DNA of 64,000 nt from UBA8401 sp041665525. GTDB taxonomy: Bacteria > Bacteroidota > Ignavibacteria > UBA10030 > UBA8401. Location of the stretch: assembly GCA_041665525.1 (NCBI GenBank), contig JBAYIS010000007.1, positions 62,001-126,000 on the forward strand, written 5' to 3'. Within the stretch, counting starts at the first letter, position 1. Every line of letters starts with the position of its first letter. Shown here piece by piece: positions 44,691 to 54,701 of this stretch. A program made the translations under genes and the position numbers. Under the pieces are notes generated by a model, which worked only from the letters and a program-made list of their open reading frames with translations, did not search any database and had not been told where the DNA came from.

Positions 44691-45926
44691 ATGAATAATC
44701 AAATCGAAATCATGTCCCCTGCAGGATCGTGGGAAGCGTTATCATCCGCTATCAAAGCGGGAGCCAATTCTGTTTATTTCGGTATCGAACAGTTGAATAT
44801 GCGCGCTAAATCTTCCAACAATTTTACAACGGAAGATTTAGTGAAGATTGCCGAGATCTGCCGGGAGCACAATGTAAAATCATACATCACGCTCAACACA
44901 ATCATGTATGATCACGATCTGCAGCTTATGCGCAGTATTGTGGATGCAGCAAAACAAAGCGGTATTACTGCCATTATCGCCGCAGATCATGCGGTGTTGA
45001 TGTATGCGAAAAAGAAAAACATGGAAATACATATTTCCACACAGGCAAATGTGACGAACATTGAAACTGTGGAATTCTTTTCAACATTTGCCGATGTGAT
45101 GGTAACAGCGCGCGAACTCTCCCTTTCCCAAGTCGCGGATATTACTCGAGAGATAAAACGACAAAACATATGCGGTCCCTCAGGCAACCAGATTCAAATC
45201 GAAGTATTCGCACACGGCGCATTGTGTATGGCGGTATCGGGGAAATGCTATTTAAGCCTGCACACACATTTTTCTTCCGCCAACCGGGGTGCTTGCATAC
45301 AAAATTGTAGGCGGGATTATATTGTAACGGATAAAGAAACAGGCTATGAGCTGGAAATCGATAATGAATATATCATGTCCGCAAAAGACCTCTGCACAAT
45401 CGACTTTCTCGATAAGATTATTGATGCAGGTGTTTCTGTCCTGAAGATTGAAGGACGCGGACGTTCTGCCGATTATGTATATACTTCCACAAAATGTTAC
45501 AGAGAAGCCGTTGATGCTATTGCCGAAGGAACATATACGCAGGATAAAATTACGAAGTGGAAAGAAGAGCTTACCACTGTCTACAACCGCGGATTCTGGG
45601 ACGGATACTATCTTGGCAGGACGATGGGCGAATGGTCGGATACAGTAGATTCACAAGCAACAAAACGAAAAGTATACGTCGCCAAAGGAGTGAATTATTT
45701 CGTCAAACCAAAAATAGCTCATTTCAAAATGGAAGCGCAGTCTCTTGAAGTTGGAGATGAAATAGTTATCACCGGACCGACGACAGGGTACATCCACGCA
45801 ACAATTAATGAGCTGCACGTGAATGATACACCGGTGCAGCGCGCTGTAAAAGGAGATGAAGTGACATTCCCCCTTCCCGAAATAATGCGCCCATCTGACT
45901 CTCTTTACAAGCTTGTTTCGCTATAA
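44691..45926 (+). CDS. U32 family peptidase / tRNA- or rRNA-modification protein
   Basis: 411 aa. The N-terminal TIM-barrel half (MSPAGSWEALSSAIKAGANSVYFG) and the U32 signature FAHGALCMAVSGKCYLS (about 180-196) are present. With RGACIQNC these supply four cysteines able to hold an Fe-S cluster, as in the UbiU/UbiV and TrhP/RlhA branches. Those relatives hydroxylate tRNA or rRNA bases or quinone precursors rather than digest protein, so the peptidase label is historical. A small ferredoxin follows 85 bp downstream and may supply electrons. Confidence 0.85.
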   Translation: MNNQIEIMSPAGSWEALSSAIKAGANSVYFGIEQLNMRAKSSNNFTTEDLVKIAEICREHNVKSYITLNTIMYDHDLQLMRSIVDAAKQSGITAIIAADHAVLMYAKKKNMEIHISTQANVTNIETVEFFSTFADVMVTARELSLSQVADITREIKRQNICGPSGNQIQIEVFAHGALCMAVSGKCYLSLHTHFSSANRGACIQNCRRDYIVTDKETGYELEIDNEYIMSAKDLCTIDFLDKIIDAGVSVLKIEGRGRSADYVYTSTKCYREAVDAIAEGTYTQDKITKWKEELTTVYNRGFWDGYYLGRTMGEWSDTVDSQATKRKVYVAKGVNYFVKPKIAHFKMEAQSLEVGDEIVITGPTTGYIHATINELHVNDTPVQRAVKGDEVTFPLPEIMRPSDSLYKLVSL

Positions 45927-46011
45927 TTTTTCACGCAAAGCCGCAAAGAAATAGCAAATGCTTTTTCGCGATTACCCTTAAATATTCTTCGCGTCTTTGC
46001 ACGAGATCTCT

Positions 46012-46248
46012 ATGATTCGTATAACTCAATTTCGCAATAAGTGTATCGGCTGCAATGCGTGCGTTGAAGTGGCACCTTATCGCTGGCGTATTTCAAAAAA
46101 AGACGGCAAGAGTGTTTTACTACAGGGAACAGAAAAGAAAGGTGTTTTTTCGGCAATTGTTGCAGACGATGAATATCATGAAAATACCGTTGCCGCCCGA
46201 ATGTGTCCGACGAATATCATCAAAGTGGAACATGTAAAAAGAAAATGA
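46012..46248 (+). CDS. Small single-cluster ferredoxin
   Basis: 78 aa from the ATG at 46012 (a TTG at 45997 is less likely). It has one 4Fe-4S-type motif: CIGCNACVEVAP in the N-terminal part and a distant MCPTNI near the end, the monocluster pattern. Probably an electron donor to the adjacent U32 protein or another Fe-S enzyme (inference from position). Confidence 0.8.
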   Translation: MIRITQFRNKCIGCNACVEVAPYRWRISKKDGKSVLLQGTEKKGVFSAIVADDEYHENTVAARMCPTNIIKVEHVKRK

Positions 46249-46415
46249 ATAACCTCGCGGCTCCGAAGGAGTCCTTAGGACTAGCGGCGGGGTATTTACT
46301 CAATAGAGAAAAAACGAAATACGATTGCTCAATGGATCTATCTGTATAGATTCCATTTTAGATTTCTTCAAATATTTTATCTATATTAAAAAGAAATATT
46401 TGAAAGAAACACCTT

Positions 46416-47498
46416 ATGAAACTCTCCAAAGACTTCATTCGCACAATCCCCAAAGTCCTTCTCCATGATCACCTCGACGGCGGTGTCCGGCCACAAACAG
46501 TGATCGAACTTGCGAAAGAACAGCACTATTCAAAGCTTCCGACGAATGATCCGGGCGAACTGGACCAGTGGTTTCAGCGCGGAGCGCAGCGAGGCAGTCT
46601 GCCGTTGTTTCTGGAAGGCTTTGAACATACCTGCGGCGTGATGCAAACCGAAGAAGCGCTGGAACGGGTGGCGTACGAAACGGTCGAAGACATGAAGAAG
46701 GATGGTGTTGTCTATTTCGAGACACGCTTCGCACCGATTTTCCATGTCGGGAAAGGATTATCGGTTTCGAGAGTAATAAAATCAGTTCTCACGGGACTTG
46801 CGCGCGGTAAAAAAGACTTTGGCGTTCATTATGGTGTAATTATTTGCGCCATGCGACACATGGAACCGTCCGTTTCACTTGAAGTTGCCGAACTTGCAAC
46901 TGAATTCAGAAATCAGGGCGTGATAGGATTCGATCTTGCCGGTGAAGAAGGCGGCTATCCTCCGAAAAAACATGTGGACGCCTTCCATTATATCCAGCGG
47001 GAAAATTTCAATATCACCATCCACGCAGGCGAAGCATTCGGGAAGGAATCTATCTGGCAGGCCATTCAATGGTGCGGTGCACATCGCATCGGTCACGGCA
47101 CCCGGTTGATCGAAGATATGCGGGTGAAAGACGGCGAGGTACTTTCCATGGGAACACTTGCACAATTTGTGCTGGATAAACGCATTCCGATCGAAATCTG
47201 TTTGACGAGCAATCTCCACACCGGAGCGGTCCGTTCCATCGAAGAGCATCCATTCCCAATCTATCACAAATATAAATTTCGTCTTACACTGAACACCGAT
47301 GACCGGCTGATGAGCGGCATTACACTGACGGACGAATATCATTTGGCACACAGCACGTTCGGTCTGGATCTTGCAGAGCTGGAAAAGATCACGATCAATG
47401 CCATGAAATCTGCCTTTATTCCATACAAAGACCGTATCCGGTTGATTTATGATGTTCTGAAACCGGGATATGCCGAAGCAAAGAAAAGGATTGCGTAA
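46416..47498 (+). CDS. add: Adenosine deaminase
   Basis: 360 aa metal-dependent amidohydrolase that converts adenosine to inosine. Zn and catalytic motifs in order: LLHDHLDGGVRP (N-terminal HxH), HAGEAFG (about 209), HRIGHGTRL (about 229), SNLHTGAV and the DD pair in LNTDDRLMSG. Standard length for the family. The stop is 5 bp before the sixA-like gene, so they are probably co-transcribed. A 167-bp upstream spacer contains no clear terminator or gene. Confidence 0.9.
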   Translation: MKLSKDFIRTIPKVLLHDHLDGGVRPQTVIELAKEQHYSKLPTNDPGELDQWFQRGAQRGSLPLFLEGFEHTCGVMQTEEALERVAYETVEDMKKDGVVYFETRFAPIFHVGKGLSVSRVIKSVLTGLARGKKDFGVHYGVIICAMRHMEPSVSLEVAELATEFRNQGVIGFDLAGEEGGYPPKKHVDAFHYIQRENFNITIHAGEAFGKESIWQAIQWCGAHRIGHGTRLIEDMRVKDGEVLSMGTLAQFVLDKRIPIEICLTSNLHTGAVRSIEEHPFPIYHKYKFRLTLNTDDRLMSGITLTDEYHLAHSTFGLDLAELEKITINAMKSAFIPYKDRIRLIYDVLKPGYAEAKKRIA

Positions 47499-47503
47499 CG
47501 ACG

Positions 47504-47989
47504 ATGGTTCTGTATTTTTTGCGACACGGCCAGGCAGGACATGATTTTCCGACGGACTTTGAACGGGAACTGACAGAAGAAGGCAAACATGCATCGAAAA
47601 TTGTCGGAAAATTCTGCTCAGAATTGCATATACACTTGACCCATGCTTTCGCCAGTCCATTGGTCCGGGCACAGCAAACTGCGCATGCTGTTTTAAAGAA
47701 ACTTCCTGAAATCACCCTCTCCGAATCAGAACACCTGACGCCTGATGCAGATCCGAGAAATCTATTGGAATTGCTCAGAACACTTCCGAACGACAGCAGA
47801 GTCCTTCTGGTAACACACGAACCATTCGTCACAGCGTGCATTTCAAAACTCATCAGTGGGTCAGAAGCAACTCATGTGATCATGAAAACAACTAGCTTGG
47901 CGTGCATCGAAACGCATGGCTCGCTCGTTAAAGGATGCGGCAAATTGCGCTGGCTTCTGACGCCGGACATAATGGAAAAATCTGTTTAA
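47504..47989 (+). CDS. sixA: SixA-like phosphohistidine phosphatase
   Basis: 161 aa, histidine phosphatase superfamily with the catalytic motif FLRHGQAGHDF at the N-terminus, ASPLVRAQQTA (second catalytic region) and VTHEPFV carrying the second His. Its short length and single domain match SixA, which dephosphorylates His-phosphorylated proteins. It follows add by 5 bp. Confidence 0.83.
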   Translation: MVLYFLRHGQAGHDFPTDFERELTEEGKHASKIVGKFCSELHIHLTHAFASPLVRAQQTAHAVLKKLPEITLSESEHLTPDADPRNLLELLRTLPNDSRVLLVTHEPFVTACISKLISGSEATHVIMKTTSLACIETHGSLVKGCGKLRWLLTPDIMEKSV

Positions 47990-48094
47990 AGCAAGTCCCT
48001 TCGACCTCTCGCAAAATTTTCCCTTTGGAATTTCCCCCAAATTTCAGTTTCTTATATCCGGTTACCATCACAAAAGGGTTAAAAAAACACTTCT

Positions 48095-50212
48095 ATGGCA
48101 AAACAAAAATCCTCTTCAACACAATTTCTCGTGGAAGGGCTTTCCGCGCTGTCTAAAAATCTTTGGTGGGCGTGGCATCCCAATGCACAGTCCATTTTCC
48201 GGGAACTCTCCCCGCAATTGTGGGAAAAAACAAATCATAACGCTCCGTGGCTCATGGCGGACATCTCGCATCATGAACTGCTTGCCCGACTCGGAGACAA
48301 AGTCTTCGCCGAAAAAGTGCAGAACGTGTTAAAAGAGTTTGAAGCGTATATGAACAATACAAAAACCTGGGCGGCGGCAAAGGCGAAAGGAATAAAAAGA
48401 CCAGTCGCATATTTCAGCGCCGAGTTTGGTCTGCACGAAAGCGTCCGCATCTATTCTGGAGGATTGGGAATCCTTGCCGGTGACCATACAAAATCCGCGA
48501 GCGATCTCGGCGTACCATTCTACGGCATCTCTCTCTTCTACCGCGAAGGTTATTTCGAGCAGCGGATCAGCGTGGATGGATGGCAGCACGAGCAATATCT
48601 GCAGATCGATATGAATCGCCAGCCGACGGAACTGGTAACGGACAAAAAGGGACATCCTATCGTCTGCTCCGTACAGATCGGATTCAGCAAAGTGAATTTT
48701 GTCGCCCGCCGGCTCCGTGTTGGACGCAGCACCTTGCTGCTGCTCGATACGAATCTTCCGGAAAATGAAGAACGGTACAGGGATATCACTGCCCATGTGT
48801 ACGGCGGTGACTCCACCACACGCATCGCCCAGGAGATCGTCCTCGGCATTGGCGGCGTGCGTATGCTGCGGGCAATGGGAATCACTCCCTCCGTATATCA
48901 TATGAATGAAGGACATTCTGCATTCTTAACGCTGGAACTGCTGCGGGAACAGATCGCAGAAGGTTTATCAAAAGAAAAAGCGATGCAAAATGTCGTTAAG
49001 GAATGTATCTTTACCACACATACGCCTGTCCCTGCCGGTCACGACCGGTTCTCCAACGACCTGATGAAATTCGTGTTTGAACATTGCGTGCATCATTACG
49101 GAATGACGGTGGATGAATTGATCCATTTCGGCAGAGAGCATGCAGATAATCCTCATGATATTTTCTGCATGACGGTGCTGGCTATGAAAATGTCCCGTTC
49201 TGCAAACGGTGTCAGCGAATTGCATGGCGCTGTCAGCCGGGAAATGTGGAAACCGCTCTATCCTGCCGCAAAGAAGATCGATCAAGTTCCGATTGGATCA
49301 ATCACCAACGGTATCCATGTGGAAAGCTGGGTAGGAGAAAAAACCAATGCGTTTTGGACGGAAAAGCTCGGCAGCGATTGGAATAAACATTTTCTCGAAC
49401 CGAAATTCTGGCAAAAAGCTGTGGATCCAAAAAAGATTTCGGACGAAGAACTCTGGGCACTGCGATATTCACTGCGCCGTCAGTTGATCGAATTTGCCCG
49501 ACATCGCCTGCACGAACAGCATTCACGGTACGGCAACGGCACTGCAGCATACGAAAATATCCTGAATCCGGATGCACTCACCATCTGTTTTGCACGCCGG
49601 TTCGCCACGTACAAACGCGCTCCGTTGATCTTTACTCACTTCGAGAAGATTCTCCATGTTTTCAATACCATGGAAAAACCTGTGCAAGTGATCTTTGCAG
49701 GCAAAGCCCATCCGCGCGATGACGAGGGGAAGAAATTCATCCAAAAGATCGTCGAGATCACCAAACATCCGAATCTCTTTGGCAAAGTGATCTTCCTGGA
49801 AAATTACGACATGAACCTCGCCCGCTATCTCGTCTCCGGTGCTGATGTGTGGCTGAATAATCCGCGACGTCCGTTGGAAGCAAGCGGCACCAGCGGTCAA
49901 AAGGTTGGCATCAACGGTGGAATGAACTGCAGTATTATGGACGGTTGGTGGCGTGAAGGATATGACGGACATAATGGATGGTCCATCGGCGGCGATGAAC
50001 AGCCGGCAGACGCCCATGTGCAGGATACTCAGGATTCACAATATCTGTATGAGGTCCTGAGCCATCAGATCATCCCCGAGTTCTATGATCGCGACGCAAA
50101 CGGTATCCCGAGGAAATGGATCAAGCGTATGCGTCATGCAATTGCAACACTCGTACCGATGTACAGCACTCACCGCATGGTATCGGACTATGTAAAGAAA
50201 TATTATTTGTAA
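48095..50212 (+). CDS. glgP: Alpha-glucan (glycogen) phosphorylase
   Basis: 705 aa, GT35 family of the short form. The N-terminal DUF3417-type region (LSKNLWWAWHPNAQSIF) leads to YFSAEFGLHESVRIYSGGLG. TNGIHVESW and ARRFATYKRAPL follow, with the PLP/phosphate region ASGTSGQKVGINGGMN (the Lys in GQK is the probable PLP Schiff-base residue). It releases glucose-1-phosphate from glycogen or maltodextrin in the cytosol. A bidirectional terminator follows. Confidence 0.92.
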   Translation: MAKQKSSSTQFLVEGLSALSKNLWWAWHPNAQSIFRELSPQLWEKTNHNAPWLMADISHHELLARLGDKVFAEKVQNVLKEFEAYMNNTKTWAAAKAKGIKRPVAYFSAEFGLHESVRIYSGGLGILAGDHTKSASDLGVPFYGISLFYREGYFEQRISVDGWQHEQYLQIDMNRQPTELVTDKKGHPIVCSVQIGFSKVNFVARRLRVGRSTLLLLDTNLPENEERYRDITAHVYGGDSTTRIAQEIVLGIGGVRMLRAMGITPSVYHMNEGHSAFLTLELLREQIAEGLSKEKAMQNVVKECIFTTHTPVPAGHDRFSNDLMKFVFEHCVHHYGMTVDELIHFGREHADNPHDIFCMTVLAMKMSRSANGVSELHGAVSREMWKPLYPAAKKIDQVPIGSITNGIHVESWVGEKTNAFWTEKLGSDWNKHFLEPKFWQKAVDPKKISDEELWALRYSLRRQLIEFARHRLHEQHSRYGNGTAAYENILNPDALTICFARRFATYKRAPLIFTHFEKILHVFNTMEKPVQVIFAGKAHPRDDEGKKFIQKIVEITKHPNLFGKVIFLENYDMNLARYLVSGADVWLNNPRRPLEASGTSGQKVGINGGMNCSIMDGWWREGYDGHNGWSIGGDEQPADAHVQDTQDSQYLYEVLSHQIIPEFYDRDANGIPRKWIKRMRHAIATLVPMYSTHRMVSDYVKKYYL

Positions 50213-50238
50213 TTCATAAGATCATGTGCATAAATAAA

Positions 50239-50271
50239 AAACGCCGGGAAGTGATCCTTCTCGGCGTTTTC
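50239..50271. terminator. Bidirectional terminator between glgP and nrdJ
   Basis: Stem AACGCCGGGAAG/CTTCTCGGCGTT with a 5-nt loop (one G-T pair), an A-run before it and TTTTC after it. It serves glgP on the plus strand; the converging nrdJ ends about 75 bp away. Confidence 0.8.
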
Positions 50272-50346
50272 ATTTCTTCAGCTCAGTTGTAGATCACCTT
50301 CAAGATGCTTTACAACTTTTCTTTCTGAGTCTCTACGGTAAATTAC

Positions 50347-53085
50347 TCAGGAGCAGCCGCTCGTTGATCCGCATTGCGTGCATTTATAGCATGCACCGGA
50401 ACGGATCATCAGACTGCCGCACTCATGACACGGCGGTGCATCGGCCTGTGTTTGGAAGACATATTTTTCACCCCGTTCTGCCGCGGTGACTGTTTCCGTC
50501 TTCACTTCGGATTTGGAGACAGTTTCCAGCACCGGCGTTTCGGCTACCATACCCATCGGCTGCTCATCTTTCGGCAGGAACTTCAGTCCCAGCCATCGGA
50601 AAAGGTAATCGCAGATCGATTTTGCGATCGGTATTTCAGGATTCTGCGTGAAGCCGGAAGGTTCAAACCGCATATGGCTGAATTTATCCACCAACACCTT
50701 AATCGGCACACCATACTGTAGTGCAATGGAAATCGATGTGGCAAACGCGTCCATCATCCCGGAAAGCGTCGATCCCTCTTTAGACATGGTGATAAACACC
50801 TCACCCGGGGTACCGTCTTCATACATGCCGGCTGTAATATATCCTTCGTGTCCCGCAATGCTGAATTTGTGGGTGTATGCTGCGCGTTCTGCGGGCAGAC
50901 GGCGGCGCGCAAGACGCGGTTCCGATTTCTTTTCTTCTTTCTTCTTATCGCCGTCCAGCGATGTCGAAAGCGGCTGAGTCCGTTTGCAACCATCGCGGTA
51001 TACCGCTACGGCTTTCAGACCCAATTTCCAGGATTCGATATATGCCTGCATGATATCTTCGGGCGAAATTTCCGTCGGCATGTTCACCGTTTTGGAAATT
51101 GCACCGGAGAGGAACGGCTGTGTTGCACCCATCATTTTGATATGACCCATGTATTGAATGGAGCGCTTTCCTTTGGACGGTTTGAATGCGCAGTCAAACA
51201 CTGCCAGATGTTCATCCTTGAGAAATGGAGCACCTTCGATTGTATCGTTCTTATCAATGAAGGAAATAATATGTTCAATCGCTTCGCTGTCATAACCAAG
51301 TTTGCGCAGGGCTTCCGGAACTGTCTGGTTGACAATTTTCATCATGCCGCCGCCGACGAGCTTCTTATATTTCACTAATGCGATATCGGGTTCAACACCG
51401 GTGGTATCGCAATCCATCATAAATCCAATCGTCCCCGTCGGTGCCAGCACAGTCGCTTGACCGTTGCGGAATCCATGAACTTTCCCAAGTTCGATCGCGT
51501 CTTTCCAAGAGATGCTGGACGCTTCCCACAACTGAGCGGGGACATAGTCTTTGGAAATCTTATCTGCATGGATGCTGTGTTTGTTCATCACGCCGAGCAT
51601 CGGTTCACGGTTCACTGCGTATCCCCTGAACGGTCCGGCATGTTCCGCAATGCGCGCGGACTGGGCATATGCTTCACCGCACATTAACGATGTGATCGCT
51701 GCAGCATATTCACGACCGGAGTCGGAATCATACGCAAGACCGCGTGCCATAAGCAGCGCACCCAGGTTGGCGTATCCTAAACCGAGAGGACGATAATCAT
51801 GGCTGTTCTTCTCGATGGCCGGTGTTGGATAGCTGGCATTATCGACGAAGATCTCTTGTGCGGTGATGGTGATATCTACGGCATATTTGAACGATTCTAC
51901 ATCGAATTCACCATTGATCGTCCGGAACTTCATTAGATTAAGCGATGCAAGATTGCACGCGGAATCATCCAGATACATATATTCACTGCAAGGATTAGAT
52001 GCATTTATACGTGCCGTATTGCTGGATGTGTGCCAGGCGTTAACGGTTGTATCAAACTGCATACCAGGATCGCCGCAGAGCCATGCTGCTTCAGCAATTT
52101 GCCGCATCAGATCGCGGGCACGGAACGTGTCAACCACTTTCCCCCCCTTCACGGATTTGGTCTGCCATTCTTTGTCTTCCAGAACAGCTTTCATAAACTC
52201 ATCGGTAACGCGGACCGAATGATTGGCATTTTGATAGGAAACGGAATCATATGCACCGCCGGGAACATTGAAACCTCCATTATATCCGGCATCGATCAAT
52301 GCCCATGCTTTCTTTTCTTCCACAGCTTTACAGTTGATGAACTCCACTACATCCGGATGTCCGGCATTCAGGATCACCATCTTTGCGGCTCGACGGGTCT
52401 TTCCGCCGGACTTGATAACGCCGGCAAAAGCATCAAAGCCTTTCATGAAGGAAACTGGTCCGGATGCAGTGCCACCGCCGGCAAGAGTCTCTTTGGAAGA
52501 GCGCAATGAAGAGAGATTGGAACCGGTACCGGAACCGAATTTGAAGAGCATTCCTTCGGTGCGGGCAAGGCCGAGAATGGATTCCATGGAATCCTGGACG
52601 GAATTGATAAAGCAGGCAGAGCACTGCGGTTTTTCCTCAATTCCCACGTTAAACCAGACCGGACTATTGAACGCCATATATTGATTTACTAGGATGAAGC
52701 AAAGCTCAGTATAAAAAATATCGGCATCCTGTTCAGTGGCGAAATATTTCTGCTTCCGTCCCCACGATACGGTCGATTTGGCAACGCGGTCCACTATTTG
52801 ACGGACACTGGTTTCACGTTCAGGAGTGTTAATCTGCCCATGGAAGTATTTCGACACAACCACATTGGTAGCGGTCATCGACCACGATTTCGGAATCTCG
52901 ACGTTCTTCTGTTCAAAAATCTTTTCCCCTTTTTCATTCGTTATTACTGCTGATCTTAATTCCCACTCGATTTCGTCAAAAGGATGAACGCCCTCTCTGG
53001 TGAAATACCGACGGAAAGTAAGCCCCTGAGTCCCCGATTTCTTTGCCGATGCGGTTTCTTTAACCGCTACTTTAGTGTCACTCAT
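50347..53085 (-). CDS. nrdJ: Adenosylcobalamin-dependent (class II) ribonucleotide reductase
   Basis: 912 aa. The reading starts at an ATG preceded by AGGAGA at good distance. It reduces ribonucleotides to deoxyribonucleotides using a B12-generated radical, with or without oxygen. Seen: ACFINSVQDSMESI, FGSGTGSNLSSLR, the active-site NPCSEYMYLDDSACNLASLNL, and APTGTIGFMMDCDTTGVEPD. A C-terminal zinc-finger-like tail (CHECGSL...CYKCTQCGS, ending GCS) holds the re-reducing cysteines. A cobalamin riboswitch is not apparent upstream. Confidence 0.95.
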   Translation of the reverse strand: MSDTKVAVKETASAKKSGTQGLTFRRYFTREGVHPFDEIEWELRSAVITNEKGEKIFEQKNVEIPKSWSMTATNVVVSKYFHGQINTPERETSVRQIVDRVAKSTVSWGRKQKYFATEQDADIFYTELCFILVNQYMAFNSPVWFNVGIEEKPQCSACFINSVQDSMESILGLARTEGMLFKFGSGTGSNLSSLRSSKETLAGGGTASGPVSFMKGFDAFAGVIKSGGKTRRAAKMVILNAGHPDVVEFINCKAVEEKKAWALIDAGYNGGFNVPGGAYDSVSYQNANHSVRVTDEFMKAVLEDKEWQTKSVKGGKVVDTFRARDLMRQIAEAAWLCGDPGMQFDTTVNAWHTSSNTARINASNPCSEYMYLDDSACNLASLNLMKFRTINGEFDVESFKYAVDITITAQEIFVDNASYPTPAIEKNSHDYRPLGLGYANLGALLMARGLAYDSDSGREYAAAITSLMCGEAYAQSARIAEHAGPFRGYAVNREPMLGVMNKHSIHADKISKDYVPAQLWEASSISWKDAIELGKVHGFRNGQATVLAPTGTIGFMMDCDTTGVEPDIALVKYKKLVGGGMMKIVNQTVPEALRKLGYDSEAIEHIISFIDKNDTIEGAPFLKDEHLAVFDCAFKPSKGKRSIQYMGHIKMMGATQPFLSGAISKTVNMPTEISPEDIMQAYIESWKLGLKAVAVYRDGCKRTQPLSTSLDGDKKKEEKKSEPRLARRRLPAERAAYTHKFSIAGHEGYITAGMYEDGTPGEVFITMSKEGSTLSGMMDAFATSISIALQYGVPIKVLVDKFSHMRFEPSGFTQNPEIPIAKSICDYLFRWLGLKFLPKDEQPMGMVAETPVLETVSKSEVKTETVTAAERGEKYVFQTQADAPPCHECGSLMIRSGACYKCTQCGSTSGCS

Positions 53086-53688
53086 TGGGTTATGATCTCC
53101 TGTTAATTAAAAATATTTTATAAAATTAGTATGAACTGTCTGAATTTGCGGTTATCGGTGTTTTCCGTAGATCAATGAACAACGAAAGTTCAAAACAGGA
53201 AAAAAGAGACCTCATTCTCTATAAAGTAGAGAAAGCCCCTGTATTTGTTATGCGAAATTAATCTACAGATAAAACGGAGAGAAATTCATCCTGTGTAACT
53301 GTATGCGAATATAGATGGTTACAACACTCAAGTCAAGAAAAAAATGAGGTCAATATTGAGTCGTGCTGACCGCTAAAAACTTAACTTGACATGAACGGGA
53401 TTTGCAAATGAAACGTTGATATTTGCCACATAGCGCCGTTATAGATTGGCCTTATATTTTTATTAACAATCGATCGGAAATACCTTAAAAACCCTTGAGA
53501 ATTCGGGAACAATATTCTATAACGCACATTACGTATAACGGTTTAAGAAATCTTTTGCTCCGACAGCCGTCCGATGAAACGCGGGTTTGGAAAACACAGC
53601 ACTTTTTGATTGAGAAGGTCATTAAGAAAAAAATATTTTCACTGAGTTATTTTCGAATTGCATTCTGTTCAAGAGTGATTTCATTACA
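53086..53688. other. Divergent 600-bp intergenic region, AT-rich
   Basis: Between nrdJ (minus) and nuoA (plus). A 65-codon frame beginning at 53495 has no recognised content and is not accepted as a gene. No riboswitch, repeat or RNA gene is recognised; it must hold the nrdJ promoter. Confidence 0.4.
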
Positions 53689-53717
53689 TTGACTTTCGGG
53701 CATTTTTTCAATAACTT
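53689..53717 (+). promoter_or_regulatory. Candidate nuoA promoter
   Basis: TTGACT (53689-53694), a 17-bp spacer and TAACTT (53712-53717) stand about 40 bp before the nuoA ATG. The -10 also resembles the TAnnTTTG element used by Bacteroidota. Confidence 0.5.
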
Positions 53718-53757
53718 TTGCTATTGTAATTTTTTCTTCCCTATTAATCTTTCTTCT

Positions 53758-54111
53758 ATGCAATCATACATTCCCATTTTTCTCATGATTGGGGTGGCAG
53801 CATTTCTCGGAGTTGCCTTCCTCATGCTGCAACGATACTTAGGTCCGCACCGTCCGAATCCGGAAAAGCTTTCAACCTATGAGAGCGGAATGCCACCGGT
53901 CCGGTCCGCACGCGAGCGATTCTCCGTAAAATACTATATGGTAGCCGTGCTATTCATCCTGTTCGATATCGAAGTGATTTTTCTTTACCCCTGGGCGGTG
54001 AATTTCCGTGCATTGGGACTCTTCGGATATATCGAAATGATCTTGTTTATCCTCATTTTACTTGTCGGATATCTCTATATTTTGAAAAAAGGAGCACTGC
54101 AATGGGATTAG
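53758..54111 (+). CDS. nuoA: NADH-quinone oxidoreductase subunit A
   Basis: 117 aa from the ATG at 53758. Three membrane helices, with the conserved loop KLSTYESGMPP and the helix-2 acidic run FILFDIEVIFLYPWAV. Part of the membrane arm of complex I. Overlaps nuoB by 10 bp. Confidence 0.94.
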   Translation: MQSYIPIFLMIGVAAFLGVAFLMLQRYLGPHRPNPEKLSTYESGMPPVRSARERFSVKYYMVAVLFILFDIEVIFLYPWAVNFRALGLFGYIEMILFILILLVGYLYILKKGALQWD

Positions 54112-54647
54112 AACACGCATTAGGCGATACAGCATTGACTACCACCATCGATTCGGCAATCAACTGGTGCCGAAAGAACTCCGTGTGGCCGATGCCCCTC
54201 GGCATCTCCTGCTGCGGTATCGAGATGATGGCATTTGCCATGCCGCGGTTTGATGTCGCCCGGTTCGGTGCAGAGGTCTTCCGTTTTTCTCCGCGTCAGT
54301 CCGATCTCCTGCTGGTGGCAGGAACCACGACATATAAGATGGCAACTGTCGTCCGGAAAATCTATGACCAGATGCCCGATCCAAAATGGGTGGTCGCCAT
54401 GGGGGCTTGCACATCGTCTGGCGGTATGTACCGTACCTATTCGGTGGTGCAGGGGATAGATCAATTTCTTCCGGTGGATGTTTATGTTGCCGGCTGCCCT
54501 CCTCGTCCCGATAACCTGTTGCACGCACTGATGATGATTCAGGAAAAAATTCAACGTGGCGAAAGCAGAGGCACTCCGATGACGGTCTCTGCAGAACGCG
54601 CCGAGAAACAGCAACTATTGCAGATCCAGGGGATCAACAATAATTAA
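54102..54647 (+). CDS. nuoB: NADH-quinone oxidoreductase subunit B
   Basis: 181 aa. Carries the terminal N2 4Fe-4S cluster of complex I: adjacent cysteines in GISCCGIEMMA, then MGACTSSGGMY and VAGCPPRPDNLLHA. It sits at the junction of the peripheral and membrane arms. Overlaps the end of nuoA; nuoC starts 54 bp after it. Confidence 0.96.
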   Translation: MGLEHALGDTALTTTIDSAINWCRKNSVWPMPLGISCCGIEMMAFAMPRFDVARFGAEVFRFSPRQSDLLLVAGTTTYKMATVVRKIYDQMPDPKWVVAMGACTSSGGMYRTYSVVQGIDQFLPVDVYVAGCPPRPDNLLHALMMIQEKIQRGESRGTPMTVSAERAEKQQLLQIQGINNN

Positions 54648-54701
54648 TTCTTTTTACCATTCCGTGCAGTAGCCGGGATTTTCGACGGAACATCTATCCT
54701 T

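Noticed and set aside
53086..53300. Cobalamin riboswitch before the B12-dependent reductase
   Set aside because: No B12-box-like sequence or suitable set of stems is recognisable.
53495..53692. 65-codon frame upstream of nuoA
   Set aside because: No recognisable content and it runs over the likely nuoA promoter region.
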